From positions 55,060,422-55,124,421 of the forward strand of contig CM019069.1 of the NCBI GenBank assembly GCA_009667805.1: a stretch of 64,000 nt of DNA, given 5' to 3'. Source of the DNA: Leptobrachium leishanense (lineage: Eukaryota > Chordata > Amphibia > Anura > Megophryidae). Each line of letters starts with the position of its first letter. The first letter of the stretch is position 1. Of this stretch, positions 10,269 to 21,170 are shown one piece after another. Below the pieces are notes generated by a model. It worked only from the letters and a program-made list of their open reading frames with translations, had not been told where the DNA came from and searched no databases. The position numbers were made by a program, and so were the translations under genes.

Positions 10269-10549
10269 GGTTGAGGGGACCCAGATGCCGGGCAGCGGGA
10301 GTGCCTGCCGGCTGCCCGGTCCTGAACAGCGTGCGAGTCTGTCCTGTTGAAGGGGAAGCGGCTGCGTGCGTGCGCAGGTCACGCGGTCCGGCCAGTCAGG
10401 TGGTACAGAGACTCAGTACCACCTGATTAGACGGACCACGTGACCTGCGCCTGCACGCAGCCGCCTTTCCTTCAACAGGACGGACTCACTGTTCAGGACC
10501 GGGCAGCCGGCAGGCACTCCCGCTGCCCGGCATCTGCGTCCCCTCAACC
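10269..10549. repeat. Long inverted repeat (about 139-bp arms)
   Basis: The left arm runs from 'ggttgaggggac' and the right arm ends 'gtcccctcaacc', with the centre near 10411 ('gtggtacagagactcagtac'). The arms pair through GCCGGGCAGCGGGAGTGCC/GGCACTCCCGCTGCCCGGC and CCTGTTGAAGG/CCTTCAACAGG. It is GC-rich and can form a cruciform or hairpin RNA. The centre (GGTGGTAC/GTACCACC) matches an inverted repeat at 58.29-58.35 kb. Confidence 0.9.
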
Positions 10550-10707
10550 CGCGGGCCCTTGGGCGGCGCCCGAGGGCCCGGCGGGTCAGTCCGGGCCACA
10601 AGTTTTAGGGGCGCAAATTTCTTTTGAAATTATGCGCCCCTAAGAAAACTGCGCCCGGGGCCACGGCCCCACCAGCCCCCCCCCCACGCTACGCCACTGA
10701 TAGGAAG

Positions 10708-12084
10708 TTGATTTTTTGTTTTGTTTTGCTATTGGCATCCTACATGAATAAATGATTTTTTTAGGTGACATCTGTAAAATTGTCAAACCTTGTGACAATC
10801 CCTAATAAATACTTTTTATTTCCAATACTTTTTGTATCTATTGAATGGCATTTGATCCAGTTTACTGGAAGAAAAGTGGGCAGAACGTTTTGGCATCCAT
10901 GCAATATTTTACTGTGTTTCCTCTGAATGCTGTGTTTGAGCTCTGTGAGCTGAGAGAAGACAGGCATCTACAGTATATCCCTACTATTTCTTTCACTTAC
11001 AGTTATACGGTAAAATATTTAATTTCCTTTTGCCGGACATGTAGCAAACCAGATGGGACATCAGTGAATTTGACAGAAAGAGTAAAAGTTGCTATTCCAA
11101 TAATTTTGTTACCAAGCCAGAACACATTCAATTTTCTCCTGTCATTCTGATCCTCTTGTGTATCCTCAAAAAATGAAATGTGAGACGGGCTGACTCCTGA
11201 CGATGCAGAATCTAATAGTTATTTCTATAACCATTGAACACTTTCTAATGTGGTAAAATGTCCGTCTCCTTTTAGTAGCAGAAATCAAAGTGTAAACTGG
11301 AATAGATCTCTGACCATTTCTTTTTCTTTCTAGACTTAGAAGATATTTCATTGTAAATTAGTCCATACGCATTATATGGAAAACTGAGAATAAATGAAAG
11401 AGGGAGGAAAAGACACACATACAGAGGAGAAAAAAGGGGTCATTTAAGAGCTAGCAGAATGGATTACTACAAAACAGTACTGAAATGCATTTTGCCACTG
11501 AATGAGGAAACCAGGAGGTTGGCGAAATGCGTTTCAGGACTGTTGTATTACTACATTTTTGGTTTTATTTACTTCTTTCACCATTTTTTATACTTCTATT
11601 TTAATAATAAAGTCTTATACTTCAACTTTGAGTGTGGACTACTCATCTCTGCATCCATCACAGAGGACTCTCCCAAGACTAGCATACTTCACAGATGAGG
11701 TTGGACACTACCTTGTTGAAAGTGTCACAGGCGAACAGCCTTTAAGTCAAGTTTATAAGCTCCAATCGAGAGTCTTTGAAAGAGTCAACCACAGATTGGA
11801 TTGTGCCACTCCAAAATAAAGGCAAATTGAAATACAAACAGGGTTATTCAGAGAGTGTCACAGATCCCCCTTGGGTCTATGATGCTGGTCCCTGTACACT
11901 GTATACTATCTACCCCTCCGATCCTTGACTGGTTGGCAATGCTACCTATCTTCAGGGAACAGATTGTAAAGTACCCAGCAAGGGTTAACAGATACCAGAA
12001 TGTGAGGATACACTTGGTTGAGATCTTAGCACCAATAGAGATGGTCAGCCATATGCCAAAATCGATACACAGAGAAGGCTCGTC
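10708..12084. other. No recognised gene; possible old repeat remnant at about 11.5 kb
   Basis: No terminal repeats or gene signatures are visible. 'ggcgaaatgcgtttcaggac' at 11520-11539 resembles the 'GCGAAACGCG' cores of ancient interspersed repeats, and a similar 'gaggcctgatgaagc' occurs at 17.71 kb. This is only a resemblance. Open frames of 60-105 codons in this stretch are not supported as genes. Confidence 0.45.
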
Positions 12085-12324
12085 AGGAATAGTGAGTCGG
12101 TAAACAGAACAGGGATGTCCGGAATAGCCGAGTTGGTACACAGGGCGGGTTAGTTTGGAATAGCTAGAGTCATACACAAAGCGGGTTCATTAGGAATAGC
12201 CAGAGTCCTAAACAAAGTGGGTTCTTTAAAAATAACCAGAGTCATACACAAAGCGGGTTCATTAGGAATAGCCAGAGTCCTACACAAAGTGGGTTCTTTA
12301 GAAATAGCCAGAGTCATACACAGA
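12085..12324. repeat. 36-bp tandem repeat with 72-bp higher order
   Basis: Units alternate between two types. One is GGAATAGCCAGAGTCCTA followed by 'cacaaagtgggttcttta'; the other is 'aaataaccagagtcatac' followed by 'acaaagcgggttcatta'. Alternate units are more alike than neighbours, so the recent amplification unit is 72 bp. Units to the left of 12150 are diverged. Confidence 0.85.
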
Positions 12325-14106
12325 ATACTAAAATATACAGAAAGCACTGAGGGATATGAAACCGCATCAGGGCAATAAGTCTGCCTGCACAGACTGACTT
12401 TAAACTCGGCGGTGCCGTGTCATCAGGCCGTGCCCTGCCCCTTGGCCACCCACATGACCGCCGCGGGCATACATATCACTCGTCACCCAGCCAGCGAGCA
12501 GCAAGGATGGCTGTTCCCTCAGCAACAAATACTTTGATGTTTGCCTGCACGAGGACCTAAGTATCTGCATTATATTTTTGAACAACGGTTTAACTTTCCG
12601 GACATTGTAATCCTCACTGTAGATGGGAGCTGCCCAACAAAAAAAACAAATCTACCACTAATGTGACCTTAATCATTTGGCATGTGGCAAGTATAACTCT
12701 CATATTACACATCTGGAAGCCTGTACTTAGGGAAGCTTGAACATCTGAGCGCTGCTTATTCCAGATGGTTCTCACCCGGGTGGCTATTAAAACTGTCCAT
12801 TTAGAAGATGCTGAAGAATTAGTTCTTAAATTAACGTTGCATTTTGACTCTCTGGTTGCTTTGTAACATCTTCTATGCAAACAATTTTTATAATAGAATG
12901 ATTAAATGCCTCTGTTGACTGATGACAGTAATGGAGAGTGTACTACAATACCTACAATGGATCCTTTTAGCGCAGTGAAGACTTTTTTTTTATCCTGGAG
13001 GGAAGACCTTTGCATCTTGGCCAACCCCCACTGTTGACAATAGCTTCAGCGCTCAAAAGCAAGTCCACGAAAAGCCCAGCAATGATTTGACACCCCATAT
13101 GTCTTTGTCAAGCCATGAAAAATGACATCATGGAAAATGTATACATCATACTCGATTTCCTACAGAATGCATTTTTTATAATGCTTTCTTAAAATGGAAA
13201 CTGAGCCCCCCGTGTCGTTAAGAATGCCTCTGGAATTTATTTCCAGGTTCATGCTCTGGGAAGTAGGATGTAAAATCGTAATTTATATTTTTCCTTTCAG
13301 AATTGTCACTCTTACTCGCAAGATGATTCTAAGAACTGGGATAACACAGCGTCCATCCATTGTTTGTTATAAACTGCCAGAATGTCTGTGAGACGAAGGG
13401 ACACCGTTATATTGGCACAGTAATGTGTGCTTTATGAAATATGGATGAATCTGTCAGTGTTGATTGATTGTATGAACAGGAAAGGCTTTAAAACAACCCC
13501 TATCACGTCGTAGATGCTAATAATAGTATTATATTTTTTCTTTGTAATTGAGCGCTTGACAGTCACTGTCTATGAATAAATATATGCCAGCGCTGCCTGT
13601 TATTTGTTGGACGGAGTTGTAAATTTATTTTCTATTGCCTGTGAATGTAGCTATTTCTTTACAAAGCATATTTACAATGCCCGCCAGTAAATACGCTGCA
13701 TTTAGAGTGAAACAGGATAGTTTTTAAAGTTTTTTTTTTTCACTTTACTTTCTAAAAATATAAGTATAACATCTTAAGTACGGTGTAGAGGCAGGACACT
13801 AGAGAAGAATTATTACAATTGGACATCATTTGGCTTATGCACACTTTCTATAAATAAATATTGCGTTCTCTTAAAAACTCCATTTACACTGAGAAAATCA
13901 AAGCTCACCATACACAGTCATCACCCTGTCTAGCTCCTGCATTTACACTCTGAGACAATCCAAGGTATCCTGCTATCAACATGTCATCCGCCATGCCGCT
14001 CCATTACCTCTACTCTAATCCTACTGTTCATATTTTATGTTTGCAACTATGTATTAATCTCTGGCTGATTAGTCGTCTTCGTTTTAAATTTTCCCCTCCA
14101 TACTTC
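12325..14106. other. No recognised feature
   Basis: No transposon ends or coding motifs were found. The stretch at 13.44-13.70 kb is not shared with any other part of the window and may be single-copy. The 12380-12600 segment is GC-richer and could be a decayed repeat edge. Confidence 0.45.
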
Positions 14107-14697
14107 TTAAAGGAACACTCTAGGCTAACAATCACCCCCACCCCTTTTTTTACATTATCTTATACCTATTGCCCTACCTAGTTATTCCGTATTTTTTTTA
14201 ATGTAATACTTACCCTAAAAACCACTTGTTTCCAACGGTGTTTTTTTTTTTTAATACTCCCCTCCCTCCTCTTCAGCTCCCGTCGTGGTAACTCTGCAAC
14301 TTGGCTAATGGTTTACGTGAGAAGCGCGCATGCGCGACTTTCACGTAAACCAGCCAATCAGCAGTCTTCCTCTCTTCTTTGATTAGTGTTACGCGCAAGA
14401 GGATGCGCGCAACACTAATCACAGCCGCCGTCATTTGCCGGCGGCTCGCTCCTGACAGCTACTGCGGCGAGTAGGAGACGTCATCGCGCTGAAAGCGCGA
14501 TGACGTCTCCTACTCGGCAATAGTCGGCAGAAGCGGGAAATACAAGTCCCGCTCTGCTGACTGACAGCTGGGAGGGCGGAGTGAAGTCCTCCGCGTCTCT
14601 CAGCTGTTTCAGCCGATCGGCTGAGCGGAGGGGGCAGTGGAGGAAAAGGGCATATTCTAGACATCCTGACCACCTAAAAAAGCTTAGGTGGTCATGT
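14107..14697. mobile_element. Hairpin-chain element, left end TTAA
   Basis: It starts at TTAAAGGAACACTCTAGG. From 14311 it is an unbroken series of stem-loops: GGTTTACGTGA../..TCACGTAAACC (14311-14352), ATTAGTGTT../..AACACTAAT (14384-14421), GCCGCCG/CGGCGGC (about 14425-14446), a perfect 23-bp stem with a 3-nt loop (14468-14516), GCGGGA/TCCCGC, CAGCTGGGAG../..CTCAGCTG, and GACCACCTAA/TTAGGTGGTC (14668-14693). The right end is cut by the CR1 LINE. It has no coding capacity. Confidence 0.6.
14468..14516. repeat. Perfect 23-bp stem with GAA loop
   Basis: The left arm is CGAGTAGGAGACGTCATCGC plus GCT, the loop is GAA, and the right arm is its exact complement. The inner core GACGTCATCGCGC is shared with the hairpin at 56270-56306. 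Confidence 0.95.
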
Positions 14698-16349
14698 TGT
14701 CTAGAAACATAGAAAAATGTCGGCAGATCAGAACCTTTCGGCCCATCTAGTCTGCCCAATTACATGGATACTTTACCTGGATTTATCTTTTGTTTAGGAT
14801 AGCCTTATGCCTATCCCATGCCTACTTAAATTCAATCACTGTTTTGGCCTCTACCACTTCAACTGGAAGGCTGTTCCATGTATCCACCACCCTCTCAGTA
14901 AAATAATGCTTCCTGATGTTACTTTTAAACCTTTGCCCCTCTAATCTGAGACTATGTCCTCTTGTTTTGCTATTTTGTTTCCTTTTAAATATACTCCCTT
15001 CCTCTACCTTGTGTATTCCCTTTACGTATTTAAATGTTTCTATCATATCTCCTCTGTCTCGTCTTTTTTCCAAGCTGTACATGTTAAGATCATTAAGCCT
15101 TTCCTGGTAACTTTTCTCCTTCAAGCCGTACACCATTTTAGTAGCCCTTCTCTGAACTCTCTCTAAAATGTCTATATCCTTCTGGAGATACGGTCTCCAG
15201 TACTGCACACAGTACTCCAAGTGAGGTCTCACCAGTGCTCTGTACAGTGGCATGAGCACTTCCCTTTTCCTACTGCTAATACCTCTCCCTACACAACCAA
15301 GCATTCTGCTAGCATTTCCTGCTGCTCTATTACATTGCCTACTTACCCTTAGATCCTCTGCAATAATAACCCCTAAATCCCAACCCTCAGTTGTTGAGGT
15401 TAGGACTGTATCAAATATTCTATATTCAGCCCTTGGGTTTTTACGTCCCAGGTGCATTATCTTGCACTTATCCACATTAAAACTCAATTGCCACAACTCC
15501 GACCATTTTTTTAGTTTACCTAAATCATTTGTCATTTGGCTGATCCCTCCAGGAACGTCAACCCTGTTGCAAATCTTTGTGTCCTCAGCAAAAAGACATA
15601 CTTTTCCATTAATACCTTCTGCAATATCACTAATAAAAATATTAAAGAGAATGGGTCCAAGTACTGACCCCTGAGGTACCCCACTGGTAACAAGACCTTG
15701 CACCGAATAAACTCCATTTACCACAACCCTCTGTTGCCTGTCACTCAGCCACTGCCTAATCCATTCAACAATATTGGAATCCAAGCTCCAAGATTGCAAT
15801 TTATTGATAAGCCTTCTATGCGGAACAGTATCAAAAGCCTTACTGAAATCTAAATAAGCAATGTCTACTGCACCACCTGTGTCTATTATTTTTGTTACCC
15901 AATCAAAAAAATCAATAAGATTAGTTTGACATGATCTCCCTGAGGTAAACCCATGTTGTTTCTGATCCTGTAATCTATGTGTTTTTAGATGTTCAACAAT
16001 CCTTTCCTTTAACATGGTTTCCATTAATTTCCCCACTACTGACGTAAGACTAACTGGCCTATAGTTCAGATTCCTCCCTACTACCCTTCTTGTAAATGGG
16101 CACATTTGCTAATTTCCAGTCTTCTGGGACGACTCCCGTTAACAAGGATTGGTTAAATCAATCTGTTAACGGTTTTGCTATTACACCGCTGAGCTCTTTT
16201 AATAACTTAGGGTGGATCCCATCAGGCCCCATTGACTTATTTGTCTTTACTTTAGACAGCTGCTGTAGAACCTCCTCCTCTGTAAACCCATATGTAAATG
16301 TCTCTTTAAAGGGATAGGAGGAAAGGAGGAAACAATAAACTCTCATCAT
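14698..16349 (-). mobile_element. CR1-type LINE, 5'-truncated, minus strand
   Basis: On the minus strand the element runs from an RT N-terminal segment (FTEEEVLQQLSKVKTNKSMG, frame up to 16349) through the RT body to a 3' UTR. The 3' UTR contains 'gggcagactagatgggccga' and ends 'tctatgtttct'. The same 3' end, plus strand, is at 46.46-46.67 kb. The 5' end is truncated near 16320-16350. Confidence 0.9.
14822..16349 (-). pseudogene. CR1 reverse transcriptase, broken
   Basis: The main frame (16105 down to 14822) encodes RPVSLTSVVGKLME, HGFTSGRSCQTNL, motif A AYLDFSKAFDTVPH (residues 83-96), motif [15 protein letters not shown] and motif C FAEDTK (residues 172-177). It continues to WNSLPVEVVEAKTVIEFK at the end. 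Motif C has GAG at 15584-15586, replacing the first catalytic Asp of FADD with Glu. The upstream segment reads into a TGA after AKPLTD and changes frame near 16105. The enzyme is dead by several criteria. Confidence 0.9.
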
Positions 16350-16544
16350 TAATTTGCTTCCCCATCCCCTCCCATGTTGTAAATACCTCTCATAGAGTAC
16401 CCACTCTTCCTAAATCTGTGTCTCTTTACACACAGCTCACCATCCACAGCCATCACCCACTCCTGCTCCTACCTTTACACTCTGCAGTCTCATCCACCAG
16501 CCCCATCCACTCTTCCACTCAGTCCCGGGCCTATAGCTTTCCCT
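16350..16544. other. Spacer without recognised feature
   Basis: Short C-rich and T-rich sequence between the CR1 5' truncation and the family C element. No gene or repeat signature was seen. Confidence 0.4.
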
Positions 16545-17225
16545 TCCAGCTGAATTTTTGCGCGAAGCCTTAAACGTTAACGAGCGTAAATTAACGCTGT
16601 TATTACAATCCTCGCACATTATTTCATCTGTCAAAAAATAACGCGTGCAAAAACGCGTGCGCATTAACACAGAAATCAGTGTGCGGACTGTTTTTTCACG
16701 CGATTCAGCCAATCAGAATTAAGAACCACAATTGTCTCACGTTAAGTTTTTGCGCCTGTCAAAGTAAATCTGCGCATATATGCTGCATCAATAAAAAAAA
16801 CACGCACAACTTCTCAAATTTATTGTTTGGGTATGTGTAGAATGTGTAACTATACTGTGCTGTATTGTTTTTTTCAGGCTGGTGTATTTGGGTTCAGCCA
16901 GGAGGTTCAGATTTGCTGTTACCACCAGCTTTTAAAAGACGTTAAAATTATGTGCGCAAATGCTGTGCATTAAATTTTGCGCATAGATTGTAATACCATC
17001 CGCGTACCAGCGCACAAACGCATTTGCACTCACAATGTTAAGTATAGGAGGTACGCAGTACATTACGCTCGCGCAGGGTTCGCGCAGGTTCACCCTAGGT
17101 AGACGTTAACGCTCATTTTTTGCGCAGACATTCTAATATGACGTTCAGCGCAAAGGGTTTTGCCCCTCGCGTTAATGCGTTTTTGCGCACGCGTTAACAT
17201 TTGCGCGAAGAATGTAATAGGGCCC
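16545..17225. mobile_element. Family C element, copy 2
   Basis: The right end is 'gcgcgaagaatgtaataggg' plus CCC, matching the copy at 9.5 kb, and 'ttgcgcgaagcc' near the left edge is a decayed inverted counterpart. The interior shares 'gctgcatcaataaaaaaa', 'gtatgtgtagaatgtgtaac' and 'taccatccgcgtaccagcgc' with copy 1. It is CpG-rich with many short inverted repeats. No protein is encoded. Confidence 0.7.
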
Positions 17226-18655
17226 AAAAAGTACATGTTTAATTGTATAGATATAAGTGCTCTAGGGGAAAATTAAAAATGAAATTATAGTAAAGAAAAA
17301 GTATTTTTTTGCGGTTACGTAAACAACATGTGGGCTCTAGAACTATCGTGAATAAAGGTGAAAACAAACCATAATGAAGTCATAGCCACTTTTTTAAAAT
17401 TATATTGTGAACTAGGAGGGAACGCAGTGACATTTTAACCACAAAGAGAAAGTCTTATGTGGAAGGCGTTAGTGTCCACAGTAAAAAAAAAAAAAAATTG
17501 GGCCAAGTGCTTTTAGTAGCCCGTGGAAACACTTTATTGAAGTAATGGCAACAAGCAAATTGTACCATGTGGTATGTGAACTTTCAAAGAAAAAATCAGA
17601 GGAGATGGAGTTGAGCGAAGGGACTGTAACGCTAGAATAAGGAATGCAAAGTTCACATATACCAAACAAATAAGACAAGTGCAGAACATTGAGGACCTAC
17701 TCCCTGCTGAGGCCTGATGAAGCATTGCAAATTAATGTAAAGATTTTAAGGCACGTGGCGGCTCAGGGGACGAGTTAAGCAGAGACTAGCAGGGAAAATC
17801 AGCTCATTGATATAGAAATTACTGGCTATTTACGATTAATGATTAACCCTATAAAATCTGTATACAATCGAGAGGTGTCACTTGCTGTTTTAGAATTTTT
17901 TTTACACCATGCCTGGCTGTAGGGGAGTTGCAATTTCGCTCTATTTTGTTCTACATGATTCATTACTATGACCTGATGGCTTAAATCAAATGGCAAGATT
18001 GCATTTCCCTACAATTTACACAATTTGCATCATCAATGGAAAATAACAACACGGAGCCGTTATGGAACATTTGCCATCACTGATGAAGTATGAAAGAATT
18101 TCTCCGTAGCACAACTAGCAACGAGCTGCTGATTTATTTCCTATTATTATTTTTCAATAGGAACAAATGAAAAGCTGTTTCTGAATCATCCGAAGGTAAA
18201 CAGTTTTTCTGTTGTTGTGGTAGAGCAGCAGAGAGTGGGCAAGAAATAAAAGACGTAAACAGAGATACTTAGTGATAATGAAAAACTAAAATGTCGTAAA
18301 AGGAATTTTAATATTTATAATTTAAAGCTATATTCTGTTTGACTGTTGAAGGATACGGTTGTTAATATACGTACATGGCCTGATAAGGGGAAAGAAAGAA
18401 AAAGGACTAATTTTCGGAGCTCATAAATTGACCTTGCAGCGTCTAGGAAGGTCTTGGTTTCTCCATTTTTTTTCTTCCAATTGCTGGCATGAAAGATTTT
18501 CTGACAAATCATGTATTTTTGTCATTGCATTTTCTTTTATCCAGTGAAATCAGTAAATACTGAGTTTACTGGAATCCTGAGTGCCACATATAGGTCTGTC
18601 CCAAAACCGGGAGGTACGTACGTCTGGATGGCCAAACTTGTGGACACCACACTAT
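17226..18655. other. No recognised gene; poly(A) and possible old repeat
   Basis: A 14-A run lies at 17483-17496. The block 17500-17740, ending 'gaggcctgatgaagcattgc', may be a decayed interspersed repeat. The rest shows no terminal repeats or coding motifs. Confidence 0.4.
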
Positions 18656-19534
18656 CAGGGTTAGTGAAAGAGAATCGAAAAGTCACCGCACGTTCGGTGA
18701 CTTTTCGTTCTCTTCAATTTGGTGCGATTTGGCGATCCCATTTCGGCGACCCTGCGGTGTATTCAGCAAACACCACAGGGCTGCCGTAATGCAGGGAAAA
18801 GTCACCGCAAACCCGCCGAAAACTCACCGCAAAACGAGGGCGCACGCACACCGAAAACCGCAAAAACATCTGGATTAACCCCGCCGAAGACGCCGGAAAA
18901 ACCCGAGCAGGAGCTGATCACAGCGCAGAGCAGCCGCCTGAAAAACCCGACACCGCAGACAAATGGAGTGAAAAAAAAAAGAACAGTTTACTTGAATGTT
19001 TGAAAAGTGAAACGCTGTTTGCAAAGAAACTACTGAACGAAAATGTCTGAAATTTACATATAAGATCCAATGAATGATAATAAAAAGGGCTGTTACTGTA
19101 AAAAGAAAAAACGATTTAAAAAAACGGAAAAAAATGTTTGCAAAAAAATCCCAAAAAAATTATGAAAAGGTCCTAAAAAATCTAAAAATAAAGAGACTTT
19201 TTACTGCAGAATATTATAATCAACGGTTTATTAGATATTGAATTAAATCAGGAATATTTTTAACATTGAAGCCTATGGGATTCGCCTGAATAAACCTGAC
19301 GAATTAAACCACTGAATGGCAGGGCAATTCAGCAACTTTTCACTGCTGGTTTTTGTTCTCTGAATAGCCGAAGCAGTGCTTTTTCATGGGGATTTCACTG
19401 CCCTCGAACAGGCACCAAACCGGCACTGCATGTGCAGGCAATTCGCCAGGATTTGGCGAATTGCCTGCTCTCTGGATAGCCGAATGGCCAGGAAAGGTAA
19501 CCGAACGCTGAATTTCAGCGTTTGAATAACCCTG
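18656..19534. mobile_element. Family B element, copy 2
   Basis: It begins CAGGGTTAGTGAAAGAG and ends TTTGAATAACCCTG. The left terminal hairpin CGAAAAGTCACCG/CGGTGACTTTTCG is perfect, and the internal order is the same as copy 1. It is 879 bp. The flanking triplets TAT and TTA do not match exactly, so the duplication is not readable here. It is non-coding. Confidence 0.85.
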
Positions 19535-20045
19535 TTAGTGCATGGATTTTGACGTTGAAGAAAAAAAAACATGAGAAACGTGAAAGCTGAAGAAGCTGTG
19601 GCATTTCGTTTTTCTGTACACGTGACAGATGTTAAATGAGCACTAGTCTGATGTCCTGTTTACTCGCCTATAGAAAGCATCTCGTCCATAGGCATTTCTC
19701 TAGGCGTGTCCTAGTGGTTCGACGCTGACCAAAAACTGCATCCGTTCTCACGTGCGTGAAAAAGTGTGAGCATACTTCATGTGTAGTTCCCTATACGCAG
19801 GGCCAGATTTACATGGCAGGAGCCTATAGGCACAGAAATCTGGAGCACCCCCTCCCCCAAAAAAAAGGGCCAACACTGGTGGAAAAAGCTTTTTTTAATG
19901 TGAAACAAAAAATATTACATATTTAAAAAAAATTGAAAAACTGTTTCTCGCTGTACTCGCATCAAAAGGCGTGTCAGAATATGTTCCCTTATAATGAGAC
20001 AAAAATGGAGCAGAATCTTAGGGCTAGCGTTATCCCTAACCCTTA

Positions 20046-20461
20046 GGCTAGGGTCAGACGAACACATTTTTCACGTCTACCATCAAAAAGTGCGTTGATG
20101 CGTCTGAACGCATTTTTTCACGGAAGACACGATAACGGTCATACGATGCGCAATTTCAGGCGCATTTTTTTACAGCGATATAAAAAACAAATGGACGTGA
20201 TGTTGGCCGGACATGTGCAGCGTCTGACGTCTCCTAATCAAGCACACACGCCGCTATGCCGACGCAGCGCACTCTGTGCGTGAGAACTAGCGGTTCCACG
20301 TTCTCGAAAAATGCGTTCGTCTGCCGCTTGCGTTGCGCGGCCGAACTTTCGTGCGGCCGTACTTCGTATATTGGCCGTCATTGTACGTCATTTGCTGCTA
20401 CTACGGCCGTAATAAAGTGTGGCTCAACGCACGTTCGCACTGCGTTCGTCTGACCCCAGCC
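20046..20461. mobile_element. Family E (PIF/Harbinger-like) element
   Basis: Its ends are GGCTAGGGTCAGACGAACAC and GCGTTCGTCTGACCCCAGCC, flanked by TTA and TAA. It is 416 bp and CpG-rich, with the family block 'tacttcgtatattggccgtc'. Short open frames inside are not conserved genes. Confidence 0.88.
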
Positions 20462-20745
20462 TAAAACAAGCTCAAATAGTAACCTGACCCTGATTCTTAA
20501 CCCTAGCTATGGAAAATGATGTTCCATTTCAGCCCTGAGCATCCTAAATTCTGGGAATCAAAATTTGGCCACGTCCATGGGTCTTTTTGAGGATGTGACT
20601 TTTTTACCCCTTCATTTTTTGCTGCTGCTTTTTTTTCTGCAGTTGGACCATAGGATATCATAAAAAATGAGATTTTTGGATGTCTTTGGGCAAACAGTTT
20701 CACCAAGTCTCAAAGAATGCTAATTAACTAAATAGACTCAATTTA

Positions 20746-21170
20746 GGCTAGGGTCAGACGAGCGCAGTGCGAACGCGCGTGCAGGCGCACTTAATCACGG
20801 CCGTAGTAGCAGCAAGTGCCGGGCAATGACGGCCAATATACGAAGTACGGTCGCACAAATGTCCGGCTGCGCAACGCAAGTGGAAAACGAACGCATTTTG
20901 TCGAGAACGTAAAACCTCTAGTACGGACGTACAGAGTGCGCTGCGCCCGCTAGCGGCGTGTGTGCGTGAATTGGAGATGTCAGACACTGCTAATGTCCGG
21001 CCAACATAACGTCCAGATGCACAAAGTGTTTTATTGATGATCCGTACAAAATCACGGATGCAAATGCGCATCGTATGACCGCTATCGCGTACTCCGTGAA
21101 AAAATGCGTCCATTCGTTCGAACGCACTTTTTCACAGACAACGTGAAAATGCGTTCGTCTGACCCTAGCC
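20746..21170 (-). mobile_element. Family E element, inverted, TTA duplication
   Basis: The element is 425 bp with ends GGCTAGGGTCAGACGAGCGC and GCGTTCGTCTGACCCTAGCC. It is flanked by an exact TTA duplication (20743-20745 and 21171-21173). Relative to the copy at 61.56 kb it is inverted, and by eye the two are very close to identical. Both contain a 119-codon frame, but its differences change amino acids, so it is not evidence for a gene. Confidence 0.92.

Larger units (their letters stand above)
9697..10699 (+). mobile_element. hAT-type non-autonomous element with minisatellite
   Basis: The terminal inverted repeats are CAGTGGCGTAGCGTGGG on the left and CCCACGCTACGCCACTG on the right. Exact 8-bp target duplications ATAGGAAG lie at 9689-9696 and 10700-10707. 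An 8-bp duplication with CAGTGGCGTAG ends is the mark of the hAT superfamily. Inside, from the left, are a short unique part, a minisatellite (9783-10250), a 280-bp inverted repeat (10269-10549) and the right end. There is no transposase, so it would need one supplied in trans. Confidence 0.93.

Noticed and set aside
9662..10426. Long open frame with repeated GFAPAH-type peptide (and frames in the other phases)
   Set aside because: All frames across the 18/21-bp minisatellite are open because the period is a multiple of three and the unit lacks stops. It is repeat structure inside a hAT.
15252..15674. Plus-strand 140-codon frame
   Set aside because: It is the antisense shadow of the CR1 reverse transcriptase.
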